From Verrucomicrobiota bacterium (GTDB lineage: Bacteria > Verrucomicrobiota > Verrucomicrobiia > Chthoniobacterales > UBA10450): 7,045 nucleotides of DNA. The notes under the pieces are model-generated. The model saw nothing but the letters and a program-made list of their open reading frames with translations, ran no database searches and was not told the origin of the DNA. A program made the translations under genes and the position numbers. This document shows positions 1-5,118 of this stretch, one piece after another; positions within the stretch are counted from its first letter, which is position 1; each line of letters opens with the position of its first letter. The stretch lies in contig QHON01000187.1 in assembly GCA_003218815.1 (NCBI GenBank), positions 1-7,045 on the forward strand. Direction: 5' to 3'.

Positions 1-2
1 AT

Positions 3-545
3 TTTTCCGATCACGGCGCTAATCGGCTCGGCGCTAGCGCCCTTATGCAAGGTCTAGCTGATGGTTATTTCATTCTGCCATACACGTTGCCAAATTACCT
101 GGCCGGTCAGATTGGCAAGCGACCGTCCGCCGACTCGCCGGAATTTCAGAAAGCAGAAGGCGAGGTTCGTGCTCGCATCAGAAAAATGCTCGATGTCGAT
201 GGGAAGCGTTCACTCGATTCTATTCATCGCGAGCTTGGACTTCTTCTCTGGGATAAATGTGGAATGGCTCGCAATGCTAAAGGTTTGAGCGAAGCGCTGC
301 AAAAAATTCCCGAACTACGAGAAAAGTTCTGGCGCGAAGTTCGGGTTCCTGGTGACGGCGAAGATTTCAACCAGTCACTCGAACGCGCCGGACGCCTGGC
401 TGACTTTCTGGAGTTTGCCGAGCTGATGTGCGTCGATGCCCTCGCGCGCGACGAATCATCCGGCGCACATTTTCGCGAGGGAATTTCAGGGCGACAATGG
501 TCAGATTGCGCCTCCAAAGCTCCATCGCGAACCACTTCACTTTGA
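3..545 (+). CDS. sdhA: Succinate dehydrogenase/fumarate reductase flavoprotein subunit, C-terminal part, frameshifted near its end
   Basis: This is the 3' part of the FAD-bearing subunit that oxidises succinate (or reduces fumarate) and passes electrons to SdhB. The reading frame is open from the left edge, so the gene begins outside the window. The first visible residues, HGANRLGASALMQGLADGYF, are the hallmark of the FAD/substrate domain; the Arg of this motif is a substrate-carboxylate ligand in the family. The helical C-terminal domain follows, with WDKCGMARN, FWREVRVPG, LERAGRLADFLEFAELM and DALARDESSGAHFRE. After HFRE (about position 479) the frame runs into an unrelated 22-residue tail and stops at 543-545. 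The family-like C-terminus resumes in the next frame at 481-579. An ATG at 45 is internal, not the start. The identity is certain; whether the break is natural or an assembly error cannot be told here. Confidence 0.93.
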   Translation, partial: FSDHGANRLGASALMQGLADGYFILPYTLPNYLAGQIGKRPSADSPEFQKAEGEVRARIRKMLDVDGKRSLDSIHRELGLLLWDKCGMARNAKGLSEALQKIPELREKFWREVRVPGDGEDFNQSLERAGRLADFLEFAELMCVDALARDESSGAHFREGISGRQWSDCASKAPSRTTSL

Positions 546-579
546 CACCGTGCATCTAACCCAGCGCAGTTATAAATGA
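481..579 (+). pseudogene. sdhA: Displaced C-terminus of SdhA in the +1 frame
   Basis: Read in the frame of position 481, the DNA encodes 32 residues starting EFQGDNGQ and ending HLTQRSYK, then TGA at 577-579. The pieces KLHREPL and LTQRSYK are the normal SdhA C-terminus in the Bacteroidota/Verrucomicrobiota type (compare LHKEPL and QRSYK). The frame is offset from the upstream sdhA frame by one base at the run of G at 479-480. From memory of the family, about 20 residues that normally lie between HFRE and the aromatic WEF/WEY segment are also absent, so a small deletion with a net frame change fits better than a single extra base. Confidence 0.8.
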
Positions 580-590
580 GAAATTTCATA

Positions 591-655
591 GGTAGGGCGC
601 GACCGCCGGGCGCGCCGAGTAAGTTCCGCGGACGGCTCGGCGATCCGTCCCTACC
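591..655. repeat. Palindromic double-hairpin element 1 (GGTAGGG...CCCTACC) between sdhA and sdhB
   Basis: Perfect 7-base ends GGTAGGG (591-597) and CCCTACC (649-655) form the terminal inverted repeat. Inside are two tandem hairpins: GGCGCG/CGCGCC (596-601 with 611-616) and GGACGG/CCGTCC (630-635 with 645-650), each with a 9-base loop. A competing fold pairs CGCCGAG (613-619) with CTCGGCG (636-642). The element fills most of the 88-base gap between the displaced sdhA stop and the sdhB ATG and ends 12 bases before that ATG. It has the same plan as the elements at 1423-1476 and 3905-3960. There is no T-run, so it is not a classical terminator; it could attenuate or stabilise the sdh message. Confidence 0.85.
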
Positions 656-667
656 ATTTGTATAACT

Positions 668-1423
668 ATGAACTTCCGCCTGAGGATCTGGCGTCAGAAA
701 GATCGACAATCGCGCGGCAAACTGCTGGTTTACGAAGCACGCGACATTTCGCCGAACACATCGTTTCTCGAAATGCTCGATATCGTGAACGAGAATTTGC
801 TCGCGCGCGGTGACGAGCCGATCGCATTCGACTCAGATTGCCGCGAAGGCATTTGTGGCACTTGCTCGCTCACAATCAATGGAGAAGCGCACGGACCCGA
901 TCATCCCGCGGCGGTCTGTGAGCTTTACATGAGGAAATTTCGCGATGGCGAAACGATCGTTGTCGAACCCTTTCGGGTTCGATCGTTTCCAATCATCAAA
1001 GACCTAGTAATCGATCGAAGCGCGCTGGATCGAATTGTGCAAGCCGGTGGTTTTATTTCCGCGCGCGCCGGTTCTGCGCCGGAAGCGAACTCAATTCCAA
1101 TTCCAAAGCACGATGCCGATCTTTCCATGGACGCCGCAGCATGCATCGGTTGCGGCGCATGCGCGGCAGCGTGCCCAAACGCGTCGGCCATGCTCTTCAC
1201 CGCAGCGAAAGTCTCACATCTGTCGCTGTTGCCCCAGGGAAATCCCGAACGCGTGACGCGCGTTCTAAAAATGGTGCAGGTGATGGATGCGGAAGGTTTT
1301 GGCAATTGCACCAACACTTACGAGTGCGAAGCGGTTTGTCCGGCCGAGATCAGCGCCAGCTTCATCGCGAAACTGAATCGCGAATACGCGAGGGCGCGTT
1401 TACGTGCGAGCGCGGGCGACTAG
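668..1423 (+). CDS. sdhB: Succinate dehydrogenase/fumarate reductase iron-sulfur subunit
   Basis: This 251-residue protein carries electrons from SdhA to the membrane quinone site through three iron-sulfur clusters. The [2Fe-2S] ligands are Cys58, Cys63 and Cys66 (CREGICGTC) with Cys84. The [4Fe-4S] motif CIGCGACAAACP gives Cys159, 162, 165 and 169. The [3Fe-4S] segment has Cys214, Cys220 and Cys224 (ECEAVCP). Length and the HGPDHP...CELYMR segment match the non-classical SdhB of Bacteroidota and Verrucomicrobiota, in which a single SdhC cytochrome subunit is usual. The ATG at 668 is the only sensible start: it lies 12 bases after a palindromic element and has no Shine-Dalgarno sequence. It should function with sdhA upstream; no sdhC lies in the window. 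Its TAG stop overlaps the first base of the next palindromic element. Confidence 0.97.
   Translation: MNFRLRIWRQKDRQSRGKLLVYEARDISPNTSFLEMLDIVNENLLARGDEPIAFDSDCREGICGTCSLTINGEAHGPDHPAAVCELYMRKFRDGETIVVEPFRVRSFPIIKDLVIDRSALDRIVQAGGFISARAGSAPEANSIPIPKHDADLSMDAAACIGCGACAAACPNASAMLFTAAKVSHLSLLPQGNPERVTRVLKMVQVMDAEGFGNCTNTYECEAVCPAEISASFIAKLNREYARARLRASAGD
950..989 (+). repeat. Long hairpin inside sdhB
   Basis: GAAACGA (950-956) pairs with TCGTTTC (983-989), and TCGAACCC (963-970) with GGGTTCGA (975-982), around a TTTC loop. A 6-base bulge lies on the left at 957-962. The 15 paired bases are all perfect. The segment encodes the conserved ETIVVEPFRVRSF stretch of SdhB, so it may arise from codon choice, but the stem is much longer than expected by chance. 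Confidence 0.75.
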
Positions 1424-1476
1424 GTAGGGGCGATTGACCTCAATCGCCTCAGGCGGTTCGGTGAACCGCCCCTACC
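1423..1476. repeat. Palindromic double-hairpin element 2 (GGTAGGGG...CCCCTACC) between convergent sdhB and ispE
   Basis: Ends GGTAGGGG (1423-1430) and CCCCTACC (1469-1476) are perfect 8-base inverted repeats. Hairpin one is GGCGATTG/CAATCGCC (1429-1436 with 1441-1448), loop ACCT. Hairpin two is GGCGGTTC/GAACCGCC (1452-1459 with 1463-1470), loop GGT. Both stems are perfect over 8 bp. The element occupies almost the whole gap between the sdhB stop and the ispE stop, which read towards each other. It is therefore well placed to act as a bidirectional terminator or mRNA 3' end protector, although it lacks flanking T-runs. Confidence 0.9.
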
Positions 1477-1482
1477 TGAGAA

Positions 1483-2325
1483 TCAAAGCGTTTCGCATGC
1501 ACAGGTCCAAAGCTCCGGATCGAGTTGATCGCGCACCCGCTCTGCAATCGCTTCTGCATCTTGTTTATTTCGCAAGACGGCAAAAATCGTCGAGCCCGAA
1601 CCGGACATCAACACCGCACCCACTTCTGGTTGACGCAGCAGCCACATTTTGAGCTGTGCTAGAAAAATAAATTTCTCGAAGACAGGACGCTCGAGATCAT
1701 TCACGAAAGTTTGGCCAAGGAATGCCTGAGCCGCATAGGTGACGCCGGGAATTTCTCGCGAATCGTGCCAACGCGAGTACGCCCATGCGGTTGGCACGGT
1801 AAAATCTGGCTTTAACACCAAGAGCGACAATCTCTCCGGTAATTTCGTCGGCGTGACCAACTCCCCTCGCCCACGACAGAGCGCGGCCGATTCGAAGACG
1901 AAAAATGGAACGTCCGATCCAATTGTCGATCCAAGCCTGGCCAATTCATCGCGCGCCAGGTTTGTTTCAAAAAATTGATTGAGCACTAGCAAAGTGGTTG
2001 CCGCGTCGCTGCTTCCACCGCCTAATCCCGCGCCATGCGGGATTTTCTTTTTGAGCTCGATTGAAACGGCAGGCTCTAACCTTGTGGTAGTAAAAAAAGC
2101 TTTGGCCGCACGAAGGACAAGGTTATCCGCGCCCATCGGAACGGTTGGATCATCACAGCGAAATTCGATCCCCTTCTCGCTATCGCTCTTTTTGATTCTA
2201 AGCTCGTCGGAAAGCGAAATCGGAGTAATTAGCGTCTCGATCTCATGAAAGCCGTCGCCGCGGTCGCCCAGAATTTTCAGGGAAAGATTGATCTTCGCTG
2301 GAGCGAGCACTTGCATGGTTTGCAT
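1483..2325 (-). CDS. ispE: 4-diphosphocytidyl-2-C-methyl-D-erythritol kinase
   Basis: This cytosolic GHMP kinase phosphorylates CDP-methylerythritol with ATP in the MEP route to isoprenoids. From the ATG at 2325 it is 280 residues, the normal family length. The N-terminal LAPAKINLSLKILGDRGDGFHEI carries Lys11 and His27. The ATP loop PHGAGLGGGSSDAA spans residues 96-109, with Asp107 as the expected catalytic base. The C-terminal GHMP motif MSGSGSTIF begins at residue 240. The frame stays open upstream to an ATG at 2412, but those 29 codons are a translated palindromic repeat with no resemblance to IspE, so that start is rejected. An ATG at 2316 (MQVLAPAK) is almost as likely as 2325; neither has a clear Shine-Dalgarno sequence. 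The gene is divergent from pyrF and convergent with sdhB, so it is probably monocistronic. Its product feeds the pathway used by the polyprenyl synthase at 3989. Confidence 0.95.
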   Translation of the reverse strand: MQTMQVLAPAKINLSLKILGDRGDGFHEIETLITPISLSDELRIKKSDSEKGIEFRCDDPTVPMGADNLVLRAAKAFFTTTRLEPAVSIELKKKIPHGAGLGGGSSDAATTLLVLNQFFETNLARDELARLGSTIGSDVPFFVFESAALCRGRGELVTPTKLPERLSLLVLKPDFTVPTAWAYSRWHDSREIPGVTYAAQAFLGQTFVNDLERPVFEKFIFLAQLKMWLLRQPEVGAVLMSGSGSTIFAVLRNKQDAEAIAERVRDQLDPELWTCACETL

Positions 2326-2331
2326 TTCAAT

Positions 2332-2411
2332 TGTCAGGTCGAGTGGAGTCGAGACATCTCTCGTTGTAAAATTCAAGAGTGTGAGATTTCTCGACTTCGT
2401 TCGGAATGACA
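2332..2411. repeat. Long imperfect inverted repeat between divergent ispE and pyrF
   Basis: Two 29-base arms (2332-2360 and 2383-2411) are inverted copies matching at 22 of 29 positions, separated by 22 bases. Each arm begins TGTCA read from the outside and contains GTCGAGA followed by ATCTC. The right arm, read on the plus strand, is of the TCTCGACTTCGTTCGGAATGACA kind, a style I recognise as a dispersed intergenic repeat in several soil bacteria. The unit fills the ispE-pyrF gap, contains the pyrF ATG (2406-2408), and accounts for the spurious upstream extension of ispE. It looks like a small non-autonomous (MITE-like) palindrome; no transposase is present. Confidence 0.8.
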
Positions 2412-3098
2412 AAGGCAGCTGACAAAATCATCGTCGCGCTTGATGTGGCGACGAAAAAGGAAGCCTTGGTGCTTGTCGATCAACTCAACGGCCAGATTTC
2501 ATTCTTTAAAATCGGCTTGCAACTTTACACCGCCGAAGGCCCCGAAATTGTGCGCTCAGTCTTATCCACCGGTGCAAAAATTTGGCTCGATCTCAAACTT
2601 CACGATATTCCGAACACGGTCGCGAGAGCAGTCGAATCCGCGAGTAATCTCGGCGTGCACATGCTCACCATTCATTTGAGCGGCGGAGGCGAAATGATCC
2701 GCGCCGCGACCGCGGCTCGTGCAAATAGCATGTCGATCCTGGGTGTGACCGTTTTAACAAGCGCGACGGAACAAACGCTGTGCGAAATTGGAATCGCCGA
2801 CAAAGTCGACGATCAGGTCTTGCGCCTGGCCAAATTAGGTGTCGATGCAGAAATCGATGGACTGGTGGCCAGTCCACACGAAGTGAAAATGCTGCGCGGC
2901 GAGTTCAGGGACAAAATTAAGATCGTGACACCGGGCGTGAGGCCAAAGGGATCCGACGCCGGCGATCAAAAGCGCGTGATGACGCCGCGCCAAGCGCTGG
3001 ACGCGGGCGCGGATTATTTGGTAATTGGTCGACCGATCACGACGCATCCGAATCCGCATGAAGCGGTAGCGAAAATCCTCGCTGAACTTACTACCTAA
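2406..3098 (+). CDS. pyrF: Orotidine 5'-phosphate decarboxylase
   Basis: This 230-residue TIM-barrel enzyme decarboxylates OMP to UMP, the last step of de novo pyrimidine synthesis. IIVALDV near the N-terminus contains Asp13, FFKIG gives Lys35, and WLDLKLHDIPNT holds the catalytic network Asp62, Lys64 and Asp67. TIHLSGG, TPGVRP (175-180) and GRPIT (208-212, Arg209 for phosphate) complete the active site. This is the PyrF subfamily of the E. coli type (LDLKLHDIPNTV), near usual length. The ATG at 2406 is the only usable start: an in-frame TGA lies at 2382 with no ATG, GTG or TTG in between. That start codon lies inside the right arm of an inverted repeat, and no Shine-Dalgarno sequence precedes it. 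It is the first gene of the co-directional run through lpxA. Confidence 0.97.
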   Translation: MTKAADKIIVALDVATKKEALVLVDQLNGQISFFKIGLQLYTAEGPEIVRSVLSTGAKIWLDLKLHDIPNTVARAVESASNLGVHMLTIHLSGGGEMIRAATAARANSMSILGVTVLTSATEQTLCEIGIADKVDDQVLRLAKLGVDAEIDGLVASPHEVKMLRGEFRDKIKIVTPGVRPKGSDAGDQKRVMTPRQALDAGADYLVIGRPITTHPNPHEAVAKILAELTT

Positions 3099-3103
3099 CA
3101 AAT

Positions 3104-3127
3104 CCGGCTGTCACAGGCCGCCTTACA
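3104..3127. repeat. Single-hairpin relative of the GTAGG elements between pyrF and the lipoyl gene
   Basis: On the minus strand this reads TGTAAGG, then a short imperfect hairpin with the core CTGTGACAG and GCCGG. This resembles the left half of the element at 3905-3960, which reads TGTAGG then a hairpin with core CTGTGTCAG and GCCGCC. Pairing is CTG/CAG with loop TCA plus two outer pairs and two mismatches. Only one terminal motif and one hairpin are present, so it is best read as a half or decayed copy. It fills the 36-base gap. Confidence 0.5.
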
Positions 3128-3134
3128 GCAAGAA

Positions 3135-3902
3135 ATGACAAAGGGGCTTTTCGCTGCGCTCGACATTTATTATAACGACGATGAGCACTCTGCTGCGATG
3201 AACATGGCGATCGATGAAGCACTGCTCGATTCGGTAGCAGTCCCCTCGATTCGATTTTATCGGTGGCGATCCTCTGCTCTGTCGTTCGGTTATTTCGGAA
3301 GATTTGCCGATGTCGCTGACTATGCGGGTGAGCGCGATTTGGTCCGGCGCTGGACTGGCGGCGGGATCGTTTTTCACGAAGAAGACCTGACCTATTCCAT
3401 TGTTATTCCCCCAGGCGATCCGGTTTTCAGTGAATCGTCGATGTCAATTTACGAGAAGATTCATCGCGCTTTGTGCAACGCATTCGCTGCGAACGGCGAG
3501 CGTGTGGAGCTAGCCCCTGTAGCCGGCGTCGTTGACCCCGGGGCCGCAAAATTGGCAAAAGGGACCGGAGTCAGCGAGCCCAGCTACAACATCGATCGCG
3601 GCTACAGCTGTTTCGCAAATCCTATGCGCGCAGACGTAATGTTAAATGGGCGCAAGATCGCGGGAGGAGCACAGCGACGCACCAGGCGCGGTTTGCTTCA
3701 GCAAGGCAGCATACAACTCACCGTAGGACGAGTCCGTCCGACCGGCGGAAATGTCGATCTTGGGAATGGTCTGGCGCAACGATTCGCGAGGGCGTTGGCG
3801 GAGGCGCGCTGTGAAAAATCGTTGGACAAGTCCTTGATGGAACGCGCCGAAAAAATTGCGGAGCAAAAATACGGCACCGACTCTTGGTTGCGGCGGCGAT
3901 AA
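3135..3902 (+). CDS. LipM/LplA-family lipoyl- or octanoyl-protein transferase (lipoate-protein ligase family)
   Basis: This 255-residue BPL/LplA/LipB-fold enzyme attaches lipoyl or octanoyl groups to lysines of 2-oxoacid dehydrogenase E2 or GcvH proteins. MNMAIDEALL (22-31) is the conserved N-terminal helix. RRWTGGGIVFHEEDLTYS (71-88) is the acyl/adenylate-binding RRxTGGGxVxH motif. NGRKIAGGAQRR (171-182) contains the conserved Lys174. Cys159, in YSCFANP, sits where the acyl-carrying cysteine of LipM-type octanoyltransferases is found; LplA ligases do not need one. This favours LipM-like transfer from acyl carrier protein over ATP-dependent ligation, but the sequence alone does not settle it. 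The ATG at 3135 follows AGCAAGAA, a weak ribosome site, and gives a complete first strand; Met22 would lose it. The gap to pyrF is 36 bp. No partner such as lipA or gcvH is nearby. Confidence 0.85.
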   Translation: MTKGLFAALDIYYNDDEHSAAMNMAIDEALLDSVAVPSIRFYRWRSSALSFGYFGRFADVADYAGERDLVRRWTGGGIVFHEEDLTYSIVIPPGDPVFSESSMSIYEKIHRALCNAFAANGERVELAPVAGVVDPGAAKLAKGTGVSEPSYNIDRGYSCFANPMRADVMLNGRKIAGGAQRRTRRGLLQQGSIQLTVGRVRPTGGNVDLGNGLAQRFARALAEARCEKSLDKSLMERAEKIAEQKYGTDSWLRRR

Positions 3903-3904
3903 AT

Positions 3905-3960
3905 TGTAGGCCGCTGTGTCAGCCGCCATTTCATTCGGCGTTTCACCGAAACGTCCTACA
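3905..3960. repeat. Palindromic double-hairpin element 3 (TGTAGG...CCTACA)
   Basis: Perfect 6-base ends TGTAGG (3905-3910) and CCTACA (3955-3960) enclose two hairpins. The first pairs 3909-3916 with 3920-3927 (seven of eight pairs, loop TGT). The second pairs 3937-3944 with 3948-3955 (eight pairs, one of them G-T, loop ACC). The second loop with its closing bases, TTCACCGAA, is the exact complement of TTCGGTGAA in element 2. It lies in the 86-base gap between the lipoyl gene and the polyprenyl synthase gene, inside a presumed transcription unit. Confidence 0.85.
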
Positions 3961-3988
3961 GTAATTTGCTCCAGCTCATGATGATGCT

Positions 3989-5068
3989 TTGACAACACAC
4001 AAGCCGCCCCTCTATTCTCGGCTCGTGGAAGTTTTCGCACGCTCGGGTGTCGTTCGGACTGACATTACGCCAATCGCCTTTTCGCTTGGCCCGCTAGCTC
4101 GAGTGGCGCGGCTCGTCCAGCCGCATCTCGATGAAGTAGAAAGACGCATCGCGCAACAAACGGCAGCCTTCGATCCCGCGATCGAAGGCTATGTGACCTA
4201 TGCGGTAGGCGGTCGCGGTAAACGTCTGCGACCACTCCTCGCCCTCCTAGCCGGCGGCGCGACTGGCAAGATCAATTCGGGACATCTCGATCTTGCCGTC
4301 ATCGTCGAACTAATTCACGTCGCCACGCTCGTGCACGACGACATTATGGACGAAGCCGAGCGCCGCCGCGGGCAGCCGACCGTGAATGCGCGCTGGGGAA
4401 ATTCGCTCAGCGTTCTTTTGGGCGATTGCCTTTTCGCGCACGCCCTAAACCTCTCCACGAATTTCGAAAACGCGGACATCAGTCGCGCAATCGCCCGGGC
4501 GGCGAGGGAAATCTGTTCAGGAGAAATGATTCAAACGCAGCGTCGTTTCGATCTCAAACTCGAGGTCGAAGATTACTTGCGGATCGTAGGGAAGAAGACC
4601 GGATCGCTTTTTGCCGCGTCGGCGGAGTTGGCCGCGCTCATCAGTGAGGCCGATTTGAATGTGATTGGAACGTTCAAGAACTTCGGATTTCAAATCGGCA
4701 CGGCCTATCAAATTTATGACGATTGCCTGGATATTGCCGGGAGCGAGAGAGCGACCGGCAAAACACTGGGCACAGATCTGCGCAAAGGTAAGTTCACTCT
4801 TCCAGTGTTGATCTTTTTGCAGTCAGCTTCTGATTTTGAGCGGGAACGTTGTTGCCGGCTCGTGCTTGAGGAAAGAATTGAAGAGATGACCGAGCTTCTG
4901 AGGATCGGCGCAACCAACGGCGCCCTCAACGAATCAATCGCAGCCGGCAGCGACTTGATTCGCGAAGCGCAAACCGTGCTGGATGGAATCGCGGCAAATC
5001 CGTACGCAGACGCACTCTTCGCGCTCGGGGATGCATTGCGCGAAATGTTCGATCAACTTCGCGTCTGA
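3989..5068 (+). CDS. Long-chain (all-trans) polyprenyl diphosphate synthase
   Basis: This polyprenyl synthetase condenses IPP units onto an allylic diphosphate to make the side chain of quinones (IspB/HepT role). GGRGKRLRP (74-82) binds IPP. The first Asp-rich motif is DDIMD at 117-121, followed by ERRRGQPT; the second is DDCLD at 244-248, followed by the KGKFTLP segment. The fifth residue before the first motif is Ala112, a small residue as in long-chain enzymes, rather than the aromatic one of farnesyl or geranylgeranyl synthases, so the product is probably C30 or longer. There is no ATG start: TTG at 3989 is the first possible codon after an in-frame TAA at 3962, and GTG at 4025 is an alternative. 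The extra ~30 N-terminal residues look unconserved, so the true start may be inside. Neither has a ribosome site. From TTG the protein is 359 residues, somewhat long for the family. Confidence 0.92.
   Translation: MTTHKPPLYSRLVEVFARSGVVRTDITPIAFSLGPLARVARLVQPHLDEVERRIAQQTAAFDPAIEGYVTYAVGGRGKRLRPLLALLAGGATGKINSGHLDLAVIVELIHVATLVHDDIMDEAERRRGQPTVNARWGNSLSVLLGDCLFAHALNLSTNFENADISRAIARAAREICSGEMIQTQRRFDLKLEVEDYLRIVGKKTGSLFAASAELAALISEADLNVIGTFKNFGFQIGTAYQIYDDCLDIAGSERATGKTLGTDLRKGKFTLPVLIFLQSASDFERERCCRLVLEERIEEMTELLRIGATNGALNESIAAGSDLIREAQTVLDGIAANPYADALFALGDALREMFDQLRV
4166..4189 (+). repeat. Perfect 10-bp hairpin inside the polyprenyl synthase gene
   Basis: GCCTTCGATC (4166-4175) is followed by loop CCGC and its exact complement GATCGAAGGC (4180-4189). 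It lies about 180 bases into the reading frame, in the codons for AAFDPAIEGY. A perfect 10-bp stem with a 4-base loop is rarely expected by chance in a window this size. Confidence 0.75.
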
Positions 5069-5118
5069 TCTGCCGATCATTTTTGCCGCCGAATGTCGAT
5101 TTAACGCGCGTTTCCCGA

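Noticed and set aside
224..709. Minus-strand open frame of 161 codons across sdhA and sdhB
   Set aside because: It is antisense to clear sdhA sequence and crosses a palindromic element; its composition (Arg/Ser/Pro-rich) is that of a shadow frame.
591..1476. Two similar repeats suggesting a CRISPR or a composite transposon around sdhB
   Set aside because: Only two copies with divergent inner sequence, no regular spacers and no transposase; the enclosed gene is an ordinary sdhB.
2326..2412. Upstream extension of ispE to an ATG at 2412
   Set aside because: The 29 extra residues are a translation of the inverted repeat; IspE proteins begin close to the APAKINL motif.
2858..2876. Perfect 8-bp stem with 3-base loop (TGGACTGG/CCAGTCCA) inside pyrF
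   Set aside because: About one such stem is expected by chance in 7 kb, it encodes the conserved DGLVASP segment, and it lacks GTAGG ends.
5066..5084. Terminator-like TGATC/GATCA hairpin followed by five T after the polyprenyl synthase gene
   Set aside because: The stem is only 5 bp and AT-containing, too weak for a credible intrinsic terminator, and the next gene begins 35 bases later.
5083..5118. TTG start for radC at 5083
   Set aside because: The encoded residues MPPNVDLTRVSR are not family-like, and an ATG with the conserved N-terminus follows at 5119.
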